Shown in pieces: positions 22,405 through 34,137 of a stretch of DNA of 64,000 nt. The DNA is taken from positions 26,597,648 to 26,661,647 of the forward strand of contig CM074189.1 in assembly GCA_037179385.1 (NCBI GenBank), in the 5' to 3' direction. A program made the position numbers and the translations under genes. The first letter of the stretch is position 1; each line of letters begins with the position of its first letter. Source of the DNA: Holothuria scabra (taxonomy: Eukaryota; Echinodermata; Holothuroidea; Aspidochirotida; Holothuriidae). The notes under the pieces were generated by a model. That model made no database searches. It was not told the DNA's origin and saw only the letters and a list, made by a program, of their open reading frames with translations.

Positions 22405-25247
22405 TTAAACTGAGGCATGTGTATATGGCTCTGACCAATTTGTACAACCATAAGCAAGTTGATCAAATGAGTTACTGATAATTACCCAGGCAGTTCATTC
22501 ACCTTAGCTAGACAGCCCTTGGACAGTAGTGTGTAGACATGGCCTTGGGCAATTAGTGTGTAGCTTGAGTCCAAGATTTGAAATATATGTATATCAATTG
22601 CAGGTTGTATGAATCTAAAATGGTCCAAATGGATCTTCACAGGACATTCCTGTGCTGATATATTACATGATATACTTACTCATTCAATAAGAAGACTGTG
22701 TAGATTGCACATTAACTTGTGATGTCATTCTTGTACAAATCAAGTAACTGACTTTATGTCATTTTGTACTTCCAAACCAACAAATTTTCAAGTTCATACA
22801 AACATTTCTAACTTCAAAAGAAAAGGATAGGTGTACAAGAAGCACATCATTATGCAATCAACTACTGAACATTAATAAAAAGACTCAATTTCAGCATTTT
22901 ACACCTCTCAGTCAGCAATGAAGTAAGCAAATTGGAATTTGGATTAATAAGATACGATCATTGTTCAGGCTAACACATAAAATGTACATTCTGGAAATTT
23001 TAGACCTCAGGTTTACTTTAAACTTCGTGAAATTAACCAGAATAGTGTTGTCTGCAAAGGCTCACAATACAAATTTTCTTCTCACTAAGAGAAGACTAAA
23101 GGCCAAAAAACTACACTAATAATTCTACCATCTTGTTGCTTCCTTCATATCAGTTCCAATATTGATTGATCATCATATTTGATACCACCTATCATAAGTC
23201 ACATTTCCATACCCACCCCCACATAGCTACCCTCCCTTTAAAGGCATATTCCAGTGGCTTTTTACTCTGGTGTTGTAAAAATGACACAAATATTCCACAT
23301 CAATACCATTTTCCTAACTCAAGATATTTTACTCCAAAGACTGATTATTTTTGTTAAAAAAATGCCTCAAATTAAAAAAAAAAAGCCACAGAAAGTTATG
23401 TAATGTGGACACATTTTGTCTCAGATTCCTTTTGTTTTTCTGTATAACTGAATGTCCTGTTTGTCCATGATATTTGATACAGTTGGAATATTTAAATACC
23501 CCTTCCTGTGGATTTATCATTACTCTATGTCATATGTGGAGCACAGCAAAAAAATGTCCCTTTATGTTCCCTGCAGCATCATCAAAATCATAAATGAACT
23601 GAATGCAATGTCAAATTAAAGTGCAGCGATGACATCACAGATTTCCCATAATGCACCAAATCTCAAGAAAAACTGCATAACTGAAAATTAACATCTTGTC
23701 ATTTTTACTGCCTGAAAGAGACATTTTTTTCTGCACTTTTGAAAGTCAATGAATTTTGCCTCCAATAGGAAAATGCCTTTAATTGCAGGTTTGTCATGCC
23801 GACTTCCCCTAATGGGGAAAGGTCAGCGTGACAACATGCTAACATTTGAGGAAAGTGAAGGTGTTTGCTACCTTTCCATTTCCTTTCATATTTTCCCCTT
23901 TACACTAATTCCCATCAAACCCCACTTCTTACCCTTTATTCACTCTTTGTCCTAATTCTCTATCCTCACCACTCCCCTTCCCCCATGTTTACATACAAAA
24001 TGTTTATGAGACATATTCTTCATTAACTGTTCACCTGAACAATAGGGTAAACATACCTTGCATGTGAAAAACGTTAGTCCAATTAATGGGAACATCTTTA
24101 TAAATAGGACAGGAGAGATGTTGTTCCCCAAAACCTTCCCGATCTTCTTATTATACCCTTAGGCATACGAAGCTGGGGGTGAAGGGTGGGGGCACTTGCC
24201 CTTCCAATTCAGGCAAAAGCAGTTGGTCCATTCGGGGAAAACATGATAAATTAGGGCAAAAAATGCTCTCGCCCCATCATATAAAATTACCCCCATACGC
24301 CTGGTGATTATACCAAAAGTTCTATTTGACTCCTGTCCCCTCAAATCCTCAAATGACTTTCCCAGCCCTACTAAAATTTCTTCACTGAAGAATACTGATT
24401 CAACTTGCCCATGACTTGCACCCTACTGTCAAGATTCTTATTTACCTATCAAGCAAACAGTAACAGTTGAAGGAAAGAGTATCTATGGCAGTGAACCCAC
24501 TATGAAACTTGATACAAATTTGATTATTTGCTTACACACGCAATCCCTGTATGTTGAAGAGCTTAGTAGCAGTGACATGAAGCTGTTAAGATAGCCTTCA
24601 AAGGAAGCAAGGGTAGACTCAAACAAAAGCCTGCCCCCTATGGCAACTTATCGCCTGGAAGTCAAAAACCAAGCTGAATAGACCGAAAATAATACTACAT
24701 TTATACATGTGTTTGATTTGTAAGTGATTGGCAGCTAATAAAAGTTACAGATTAAAAAAGTGCCTTTGAAAGTCAGGAAGCCTGGAGGCAGTTCACCCCT
24801 AACTGCCCTCTGACTTGCAACCTCTCACCAAGTATAGTTTGATAGAAGTATTTCTAAAAGTAAAATTCAGTATATCAATGTCAAGTAAAACTAGTTGGGG
24901 CAAAATAACAGAAGGATTAGATCAAACTTAACAAACAAAGTTATTTAAACCTTACTGTAAATGGAGAAAAAGAAAAACATTATAATACTGGCTGTTATTA
25001 TTCACTTCCAGATTCCCTTAAGGGTAGGCTAAGAACAAGTTCCTGCAAAAGGTATGCCTCCTACTTAATGTTAGTTGATATTTCAAAATAAATTGGGGGC
25101 AAGTGCTTCTTCCCTCCTAGTAAACTTTCTTATGATTGGTGACTTTGTGGCATAAAAGAGTAACCTACAGAAATGGCATTTTGATTTAATTGGACTTACA
25201 AAAACAACTTTTCACCATTATTACACAATGAAGTTTGCAGTGGTTAA

Positions 25248-25452
25248 ACAGAGTTTTATGGCCCAATTTCCAACCTATTGGTTCAAGTCGACCCGGCCAT
25301 GGTCTTTTTTTTCCCAGTTGTGGCTCACTGGCTTGTCTTCCCTACTCCATTGCTTACGCAGCAGTAGGTTCCATTTTTAGAGTCTTTGGTATGACTTCCC
25401 CTGGGATTTAGAACCCGGGCCCTCCGCATGAGAGGCAGACGCTCTCATACAA
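25248..25452 (-). mobile_element. tRNA-derived SINE, nearly full length
   Basis: Same family as 2,250: AGAGCGTCTGCCTCTCATGC and GGGTTCTAAATCCCAGG on the minus strand, then the usual body. The extreme 5' head (A-box start) is missing or mutated. Confidence 0.78.
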
Positions 25453-25821
25453 TGAAATCCCCCCAGCTTACCGGTGAGTGTATTCACGAGCAACTATACT
25501 GACCCCTTGCTACATCTTATTTGCATTATTCTTGGTGCTCTGTGCAAAACTCGGAAGTATATGTCAGCGAAGTGAATTCCATTGTTTGTTACAATTGTAT
25601 TGGTGTTAGTGTTATCAAGGCTTTGTCTCCATATATCAAGATTTTGTGGGCCCCCACCCCCTCAAAAATATTTCAGTTCCCCCATTCTCATCCAATTTTT
25701 GTTAATGCTATGTTAAAATACCCTTACTGCAATGTCTGTATACCATTATACATTACTACAAGTCAGCTTAACAACAGCTATCACACTGCTGCGGGCACAA
25801 AGAAAGCATATATATACTCAC

Positions 25822-26106
25822 GCAAAGTTATTCCCTCTCGACTCAGGTAGCCATTACTGTAACCGACTGCATTGTAGCTGTATAGCGTTATTTTGTATTT
25901 GGTGTATGGAGATAGATTAGTTGCAGTGTAGTTGGGTAAGGTCTGCTCCTTGTCTATGCATTGGGAAAGTCTATCCACTGGACAGAATGTGATTTTAAAA
26001 TGTTGCGTCTCGCCACCGTCCTCGCCAGGAGTCCATGAAAATGACAGAGAATTTGATGAAGTCAGGCGTTCAATCTCATGAAGATTCCGAGGCGATTCTG
26101 GTACAC
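25822..26106 (-). CDS. Exon E: fibronectin type III domain
   Basis: This 285-base, phase 1-1 exon has acceptor ATACCACCAG and donor GTGAGT. It encodes a full FN3 domain of about 95 residues. VPESPRNLHEI is the A strand, SLSFSWTPGEDGGETQHFKI is the B/C region with the diagnostic Trp and the P-x-x-x-G-G turn, and LSPYTKYKITLYSYNAVGYSNG is the L-x-P-x-T-x-Y-x-x-x-L/V-x-A-x-N-x-x-G signature. One NYT glycosylation site is present. Two cysteines (TFCPVDRLSQC) could form an extra disulfide not usual for FN3. It ends REGITL, from where the transcript may enter the microexon at 20,753 or skip directly to exon F; both keep the frame. Confidence 0.88.
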
Positions 26107-26397
26107 CTGGTGGTATAAGAATAATGACTGGGGTAACTTTTTTAGGACAACTCCACATTTTCCAACATAAAAGAACAGATAGCAGATGTTCCGATGCGCG
26201 CCTGTATTACGTAGAGCAAGAGCAGGAGCACTATAGAAGCCAAAATGGGTTGGGTCGAAGTGGGGTGCTGTCCATTTAAGAGAATGATCACTCCTCTTTT
26301 CCAGATAAATATGGAAATCACAAAAGATTGCCATACTTTTGACAAGCTTTTGTTTTAGGATTTGTAAGGTCATTTTTGAAATATTTTTAACACTTAA

Positions 26398-26700
26398 AGA
26401 AGAGCCAAACCTCTCACCCCAAACTACAGTTTTGGTACCTGGGTACCAAAATTCTCAATTGGCTCAGCTCTTTGATTGACAGCTAATTCAAACAATGCAG
26501 AGTACCAAGGCTTATATTACACAGCATGAATGGCACTGAGAGTGTTTTGATTATATAAACTGAGTTTTTCTACACTCACCTTGAAGCAATAAACTGAGAT
26601 TGTGTCTGGATGAGGACAAATATCAGACAATTGTGAGAGGGGCTTCAGTAAGAAGTTTATAAGGTCAGGAAATTAGGATGCTGTGTTTTATAAGGTATGG
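26398..26700 (-). mobile_element. TTAA-flanked ~300-bp MITE, copy 4
   Basis: The left end follows TTAA (26,394-26,397) and keeps AACCTCTCACCCCAAACTAC and the GGTACCTGGGTACC palindrome. The right end has decayed, so its limit is approximate. It lies about 290 bases upstream of exon E. Confidence 0.75.
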
Positions 26701-27019
26701 TTTACATAAAGTAACAGGTCCTGCCATCTCTAAGTTTGTGATAAATGACATGTTTAAAGGGAAATAGTTATACTGTCCATAGGTTGGCCAAAGCTATTAC
26801 TCTCATTGATCAACATGGGCTGGTGCAGACCAATTACAAGACGGAAAAAAAAAAAAAAAAAAATGAAACCATGCAACTGTTCTGTTTAAGTTTTCAATGA
26901 ATATCCATAGAGGGCTGACAATGTCTATAATGCCATCATGTAAATTGTTTAAATAATATTTCAGTATTGTAATGTCTTGCCTAAGACTGAAGTTGCCTAA
27001 TACTGCTATATAATATAAC

Positions 27020-27345
27020 CCTACAACAAGGTCACAAGTGCATCTGCATATACTTTGTACTATATATTAAGCTTTACAATATAACCACTTTAAGCATTGC
27101 ATCTACAATGTATTTTTATCATTACAATACATGTGAAGATATATTGTATCACCCATTTAACCATTAAGTTTCAATGCCCCTTTATCTGTACAGTGCATGG
27201 TTAGGTATACAAACCAATATAACCCTTTTCATTATTTGGCAAAGCCATACAACCCTTTAATCATGAGGTCTTGTTACATCTTTATCTTTACAATAGTACA
27301 ACCCCTTTAATCATTACACCTCAATGCCTTGGTATTCCATGTTAA
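27020..27345. repeat. Degenerate tandem array, ~50-70-bp units
   Basis: Variants of ATACAACCCTTTAATCATTA followed by CTCAATGCC and TTTATCTTTACA recur about five times (near 27,062, 27,150, 27,220, 27,248 and 27,297). It is strongly eroded. Confidence 0.55.
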
Positions 27346-27713
27346 AGTCACGACTTAGAAAAAAACTGAGTGGGCTGGTTATTGGCCATGTTACATCGTT
27401 TATTGTTTCCAGTTTATTCCTTTGAGAGATCATTAAGATATTTGATGTAACAGAATTAAAGTACAGAGTACATTACAAGCCTGCCAGCCGTGCAGGTTAC
27501 TACATCATACAAACTAAATTAGCTCCCTTTATTTCTTTTTTTCAACTTGAGTACAAACAAAAATAACATGGCAGTCCCAACAGCATTTTACATTAAAGAA
27601 AGAAGATTAAAATTTATAGGTTCAGATGTACTACCAGTATTCAACAAAGTCTCTCCAGGATGCAACCTCCACAGAACAAAAGGGTGAACAAGCTTGGTGT
27701 GCGAAAATAAACT

Positions 27714-27727
27714 GGGGGGGGGGGGGG
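27714..27727. repeat. G14 homopolymer
   Basis: Fourteen uninterrupted Gs on the plus strand. Confidence 0.85.
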
Positions 27728-28232
27728 TGTAAAATTTGCATTCAATATGCGTGATAATGAATCGATTATTCCCCAGGTTAAATTTTGTGACAATGTCACA
27801 CTGCCCTAGATGTAATTTTTATTTTCCCACTCCGTTGTTACATGGTATTCTTCAACTTTTATATATTAATTGGGATCTCATTCTTGTAGTATCATTTAAA
27901 CAAAGTATTAGATCAGGAAAAAATCCTTTCAAATCTCCTCAAATTTACTGGCTTACTTTGCGAGGATAATTTTGAACCTAACTATCTCAAACACTTGGGG
28001 TCACACAATTTTGCAGGGGGCACTGAAGAAGGTGATATGTATACTAGCATCTTTCGAATTGATCATCGCTTTATGACATCATAGGTATTAACAGAGATTC
28101 CCCCAAATACTTGAATCAAAACTGAATTGTAAAATGTTTCCCGAATGGATAATGAAATAGTTAACAGCTTGAACCACAGCATGGTCAAGTTTCCAGAGCA
28201 TCTGACTTTTATCTGGAAGGTATACCCCCATA

Positions 28233-28310
28233 GTTCTGGAGCCACAACTGGAAAATGTTCATGGTTGGCCTGACTGACACCAGTTGGTTCGAAATTGAGC
28301 TGATAAACCT
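28233..28310 (+). repeat. tRNA-SINE 3' fragment
   Basis: CTGGAGCCACAACTGG, then GGTTGGCCTGACTG and CAGTTGGTTCGAAATTG correspond to the SINE body in plus orientation, without the tRNA-like head. Confidence 0.55.
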
Positions 28311-29749
28311 TTTCTAACTGACTCTCCAAATGGTCATGCCTTCCTTCTGTAATTAAGCCTTTTCTTGGCTTCCAGACATTCTTAATCTCTCTCGAAACTT
28401 GTAAGATACCTATTATGTTATTAGTTGCTCGATAAAGGTTTGATTCCTTTTTAAAGAGGGACAAGTATTTCTCTTGTCAAAAGTTACCGTTCCTCAAACT
28501 TTCACATAAACAGGAAACAGGTTTCATAAATTATGTTGTGAAACAAATAGAAAAAAAATGCTTCTGGCTTCTTCTAATTCCAAACAAAACTATTTTTTGA
28601 AGGAGTAGAAGGCACAGTTGTCTACATAAAAAATGATTTCCTCTGCCGTGGGCCATCAAAACACTTGCAATGAAACACTGTATTGGCTTCAGACAGTGAA
28701 CAATATGTCTATGTAGTTCTTCAAAAAATTAGTACATGGATGCCATTGCCAACATTAAGGAAGTCCACGAACCACAGTGTATGCCAACTAGGGTTTCACG
28801 GTACCACTGATAATTGGTACCGTCGGTACCGCCACAAATGGTACCGGTATTACCGTAGTACCGGTACCAGAAGAGTAAAAAAGTAGGATTTTTATCACAT
28901 GCAAAATATCCGTAAAAATACCATGCATTGACATAAGTGAAGTCTTCTGATAATCCCTGCCTCCCGTTTCAGTATTTTTTATAACATTTAGTCACCCCAC
29001 ACTAAACAAATCGGTAAACAAAAAAAGAAATAACCTCTCTGCAACTTAGCGTCCGATAATTTCAGGACACACAATAAATCAGCGCCGCACGTCCGCACCG
29101 GAGCTAACCCCACAAGATGACAAGAGCACTCAGGATTGTAATGAAGATTGCAAAAATAATTTCTGCAAATAATAACAACCCCCTCCTAAAGTATAACCAA
29201 AAGTTATTAAGTAGAACTTTACAAAAATATTTCCACAAAAGACTGATTCCGATCAAGCTTTCTTCCCGCCGAGTTATCGCTATCAAAACTAAATCAAAGT
29301 GCTTGAAGATTGAATTTACGAATGCATCGCGCAGCAATCCGTTGTACAATAACACTATACTGTTCTTCAGTACGTAGAGCAATACAACAAAGCAAGTGAG
29401 TTGATCAGTTGAACTGAACACGCGGGCCAATGATTTAAGCGGGATTTACTGTGTGTTCCGTCCCATTGCTTCACCGTGTTACAGTAATTTCTGAAAGAAC
29501 GTTCGTTGCGTTCGTACGAAAGTTTTTCTCCCACAGACATAGACGTTATGGGACGGTCCCACTGAATCACTGTGTTAAAATCAGAAATCATCGATGCAAC
29601 GTTCATGTCAGAGCTTGCAATGCTATGATTCTTTGTCTGCTTACAACGAATTTCGCACTCGTATAATGTTGTGTGCTATCGTAATCAAAGTGAATTTTAT
29701 CAATCAACGCGTGGTATCTATTCGCAATACACCAGGTGAATATGGGCGG

Positions 29750-30340
29750 CCATCAGGGCAAAAAAGACAACACCGCGAGACAGAAAAGACAAACGTCAAA
29801 AGGAAAAAACAACGCCGGAAGGAACATTCAAACGTCTAAAGAAAAAGACTAACGGCAAAAGGAGAAAACAAACCCTGAAAGGAAAAGACAGAGACAAAAG
29901 GAAAAGTTAAAACCCAAAAGGAAAAGACTAACGTAAAAGTGGAAAACAACAAACGCCGAAAGGAGAAGACAACGCTGAAAGGAAAGGACAACGCCGAAAG
30001 GAAAGGACAACGTCGGAAGGAAAGGTCAAACGCCAGAAGGAAAAAACAAACAGGCAAAAAATACAACAGAGCAAAGCGGGAAAGCGAACGCTGAAAGGAA
30101 AAGACAAAGCCAAAAGGAAAGGACAAGCACAGATAGAAAAACACAAACGCCGAAAGGAAAATACACAAGACAAAAGGAAATGACAACCGTGTAAAGAATA
30201 AAACCAAAGTCAAAGGAAAACGCAAAAGTGAAGTGGAAACGATCGACTAACGAAATGTGACAAAGACAACGAGCAAAGGAAAAGACAAAGTAACTCGCCA
30301 AAAGGACAAGAAAACATCAAAAGGAGAAGAGAAAGTGGGT
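29750..30340 (+). repeat. Left minisatellite arm of the hAT-like element
   Basis: An imperfect array of about 19-20-base units such as CGCCGAAAGGAAAGGACAA. It starts GGCGGCCATCAGGGCAAAAA, which is the inverse of the right arm's outer end. Confidence 0.82.
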
Positions 30341-30752
30341 ACTAACCACGGACTTCCTATATACATAGACAGAGCATGTACCGCGTATGTCCTATCCGTA
30401 GACTGTCGCCACCGACTAGGACAAAAAGTCGCACCAAGATGGCCGCCGTGAAGCTATAATTTGTATGATTTGACGACAACTCTGTAATATTTTAAACAGA
30501 AGTTTAACTTGAATGAGTAACAATATCATATTCATGCAATACATGTAATGATATTGACCTACCTTTTATTATTCCGAAAATATTTCAAATTTCTTGCAAA
30601 ATCTGTTGATACCAACTACTTTAGCAAGTCCAAACTTTCACACACAAAACCACTGCAGACAGCCATCTCGCTACGCCTATACTCACACGTACCGTGACAA
30701 TCTAACGTGCAGTATACTTTGTCTTTGTATAGGAAGTCAGTGGTACTAACCC
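30338..30752. mobile_element. Small inverted-repeat element in the loop between the arms
   Basis: The left edge GGGTACTAACCACGGACTTCC and the complement of the right edge GGGTTAGTACCACTGACTTCC are imperfect inverted repeats of about 45 bases. It has no coding capacity. Confidence 0.55.
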
Positions 30753-31306
30753 ACACTGGGTGTCATGAAACACTGTTTCCACCTATCCGAAAAGCTCTCT
30801 ACAGGAATGAGAAATTTTGGCAATTTTAAACAGATTCAAGAAATATCTGAGATGCTTCAAGTTATAATGAGAAACGTACTTTTACATATCCGACAGTTAC
30901 TAGATCTGAAAACCGATGAAATGTGGGAAATGATCACGGGATTTCATGAAATTTATTCTCACTTTGTAAAATTAATCCTGAAATGTGGAATTACTGTATG
31001 CACAAGCATTCGATTCGCGCGAACTGAAGTTAGGCTTAAAGTTATACTAGGCCACAGTGTGCACAGTGTTAAAGTTAGGCTACGTATGTAACTTGTAAGT
31101 GGAACATTAACACAATAACATTTAATATTTGTTAGGAACTGACAATAAACACACGGCGGACAGTGTGAATGGCTAAGTCTTTCTTGAGATTTACTTTTCG
31201 ATCGCAGGAAATTCCCTGCGCCCTACCTTCTCTTTTAATATTTGTAGACTTTTTCATTGACTTTTGCCTTTTTCTTTCGACGGTCGTCTTTTTTTCCTTT
31301 TGACTT

Positions 31307-32966
31307 CAGAGGCGTACACAGTGAAGTGGGGGGGATGCAGTATGAGTGATCGCTGGCCAAGAGGACGGGAACATTTTTGGCGTTTTAAAGGAGCTTAGAT
31401 GCAAAATGGTGCAAGATTTATGACTTTGTCAGGAACAGTGTTTTCAGTTGAATTGTGGTAGTTCATGAGGATAAAACTGAAACTTTTGTGTCTTTACATG
31501 CAATCTTATGCCATTTACGCTCTCTTTCAAAGTAAAACTTGTCATTAAGTTTGTATACTTCTAGGAGTAAAAAAAAAGAGCATCGATCGGTATAGGCGAA
31601 CGGGAGCATTTTAGTTTGAGTTTTTTTCTTGGCCACAAAACTTTATTCTGTCATAAATATCATCTAAGCGGGGTGCCACCATTGGTTGGCGCGGAGCTTA
31701 GAGAAATTTCGAAAAGTCAGACCACCCAGATGGCCGGAAATATCATTTACCAGAATCTAAAAGAATCTAAAAAGTCGCTATCTTCTTTGGTCGTCTGCAA
31801 TAAAATGCTCACTTCAAAATATGTTGGCAAACTGGAAAGTGATCAGAGAGTTATTAAAGGCCCAGTTCTCTCATCCCAAACAGTACCAATTCTCCTAACC
31901 TTCTTACTTAAGCCCCTCCCCCAATTGTCTGAAATTCATGCTCATCCAGATAAAATTTCAGTTTATTGCTTCAAGGTGAGTAAAGAAAAACTCAATTATA
32001 TAATCAAAACACTCTAAGTACCGTTCATGCTGTGTAATGTAAGCTTTGGTACTCGGCATTGTTTGAATTAGCTGTCAATCAAAGAGCTGAGCCAATTGAG
32101 GATTTCGGTACCCCCGTACCAAAATTGTAGTTTGGGGTGAGAGGTTTGGCCCTTAAGAGCTACTTTGACCCCCAAAATGTAATTTTGCCCGAAGGACTAT
32201 TTCAATGGAGCGCCACCATTCGGAAATAATCACGACCCCTCAGCCTGGCCGAAAATTGCGTTTTTATTCTTGTAAAGAGAATCTAAACATGCAGTCTTTA
32301 TGTTTAGCTTTTGTTTGCAATAAGAATAAAATCAGGAACATGCTAAGTGATCAGAAAATTACCAGGTAAAATGTGCTACCGCTATTACATTACATTGTCT
32401 TTATTCTTTCCGGGGAAACTATACAACGGAATTGAAAATATGCTAATGCTTCTCTATTGTGACTCTCACTCGGTTAAATTAAAGATCCGCTGAATTGATG
32501 AAACTTTCTGTGACTCCTCGAACTTCCGTCTGTTAATGATTTTACCTCTAACATCTCTTGCGTGATAAATGGCAAACTATTTCTCAACGCACCTGAACAC
32601 CCTCACCTCCCTGTCCCCGTCTCGTAGGCGTCTATGAAGGTCGGGAAAGGGATGGGCCGCTCCCTTTTGGAAATCCTTAAAAAAGGTAGGTGTCTTTAGA
32701 GCCATCGGAATTTGACAAAATTTGCCTACTTTTAGGAATTAAAGAAAAGGAAGAAATGGCATCACTGAGGAGCCTTGCACAGACAATCCTTCCCCTTTGA
32801 AACTTTTGAAAAATTGGGTGTTCTTACATGCAATCTGGTGCCACACATGCTATCTTTTAAAGTAAAATCTGTCTTACTAAAGTATGGGTACGTATTTTTA
32901 GGACCTTGGCATCCGTGAGGCGGGCGGGGGGGGAGCATGGCCCAATGCCCCCTTCGTACGCCACTG
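31307..32966. mobile_element. 1.66-kb hAT-like element nested in the right arm
   Basis: Inverted ends CAGAGGCGTAC / CAGTGGCGTACG. The flanking 8-mers TTTGACTT (31,299-31,306) and TCTGACTT (32,967-32,974) match at seven of eight bases. G-rich tracts lie just inside both ends, as in the element at 41,384. The motif GTGCCACCATTGGTTGGCGC is shared with that element. A TTAA MITE sits inside (31,858). No transposase frame was found. Confidence 0.75.
31858..32152 (+). mobile_element. TTAA-flanked ~300-bp MITE, copy 5
   Basis: TTAA at 31,854-31,857 and 32,153-32,156. It starts AGGCCCAGTTCTCTC and ends GGTGAGAGGTTTGGCC. It is nested in the hAT-like element at 31,307, giving three levels of insertion. 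Confidence 0.82.
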
Positions 32967-33521
32967 TCTGACTTTGTCTTTTTCTTTTGACTTTGGTCTT
33001 TATTTTGACTTTCATCTTTAGCTTTTGGCGTTTGTCCCTGTTTTGCTGTGTTGTCTTTTTGCCTGTTTGTCTTTGCCTTTGAGCGTTTGACCTTTCCTTC
33101 CGGCGTTGTCCTTTTCTTTCGGCGTTGTCCTTTCCTTTCGGCGTTGTCTTCTCCTTTTGGCGTTTGTTGTTTTCCACTATCACGTTAGTCTTTTCCTTTT
33201 GGGTTTTAACTTTTCCTTTTGCATTTGTCCTTTCCTTTCGACGTTGTCCTTTCCTTTCGGCGTTGTCTTCTCCTTTTGGCGTTTGTTGTTTTCCACTATC
33301 ACGTTAATCTTTTCCTTTTGGGTTTTAACTTTTCCTTTTGCATTTGTTCTTTCCTCTCGGGGTTTGTTTTCTCTTTTTGACTTTTGTCTTTTTCTTTAGA
33401 TGTTTGAATGTTTCTTTCGGCGTAGTTTTTTTCCTTTTGACATTTGTCTTTTCTGTTTCGCGGTGTTGTCTTTTTTGCCCTGATGGCCGCCTATAGGTGA
33501 AAGCATTTGCTGATGAGCAGC

Positions 33522-34137
33522 GATCGTTCGGGGGTTGCGCAGAATGTCAAAAGAAAGCAAGGGCCCTGTTAGTGTGGAAGGTACTAGTTCTGCGAAAGTA
33601 ACGTTAAACAGCACTTTCCGAAATTCGTAGGGGGATTTGTGACTGAAATAGCGCAAAACGATTATCAAGTGAATGTTCCCTGTTTGTATTGCAATCCTTA
33701 GAGACACGGCGCATTTATCAAATGGGTTTTTGTTTCATTCAAGTATCATTCAAATTCAATGCTTTATTTTTGAGAAAAGATTTTCACCGCAAAGTTGACT
33801 AATCGTGTCCGTCTAAATACACAATGTGAAGGCGCGGGCGAAGCTAGCGCTGGCAGGGATCGTTCTGAGATTGCGCAGAATGTCAATAGAAAGCAAGTTC
33901 CTTTTGAGTGTGGATGGTGCTAGTTCTGCGAAAGTAACGTTGAACGGCAATTTCCGAAATTCTTAGGGGGGATTTGTGACTGAAATGGTGCGAAATGATT
34001 ATCAAGTGACTACCCCCTGTTTATATTATAATGTTTAGAGACACGGGGCATTTATCAAATGGACGTTTGTTACATTTTAGTATCATTCTAATTTAAGTGC
34101 TATAATTTTGAGAAAAGATTTTCACCTTACAGTTGAG
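33522..34137. repeat. Tandem duplication, period about 336 bp
   Basis: Two copies starting GATCGTTC (33,522 and 33,858) share TTGCGCAGAATGTCAA, AGTTCTGCGAAAGTAACGTT, GATTTGTGACTGAAAT and GAGAAAAGATTTTCACC. This lies just inside the right end of the large hAT-like element. Confidence 0.82.

Larger units (their letters stand above)
20774..25821 (-). other. Intron between exon E and the microexon (5.0 kb)
   Basis: It contains a ~365-bp dispersed repeat (21,147), two TTAA MITEs in opposite orientation (21,714 and 22,113) and a SINE (25,248). The stretch 22,760-23,050 includes a fragment resembling the ends of the 37,545 element. Nothing else was recognised in 23,100-25,240. Confidence 0.65.
31220..33490 (-). 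repeat. Right minisatellite arm, interrupted
   Basis: The reverse complement of the left arm (units such as CCTTTCGGCGTTGTC). Subtracting the nested element at 31,307-32,966 and one target copy leaves about 600 bases, matching the left arm in length. The outer edge GCCCTGATGGCCGCC mirrors the left arm start. Confidence 0.78.

Noticed and set aside
25521..25850. Plus-strand frame antisense to exon E
   Set aside because: It overlaps the end of a well-supported FN3 exon on the other strand and has no domain.
28063..28464. Minus-strand open frame of 133 codons
   Set aside because: It overlaps a SINE fragment (28,233-28,310) and shows no domain; most likely chance.
29836..30225. Phe/Leu/Ser-rich minus-strand frames and Lys/Arg-rich plus-strand frames
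   Set aside because: They are translations of the minisatellite arms of the hAT-like element. The same low-complexity pattern appears inverted at 33,106-33,399.
30765..31091. 108-codon frame in the loop of the large hAT-like element, considered as transposase
   Set aside because: No hAT dimerisation or catalytic motifs are visible, and it is far too short for a transposase.
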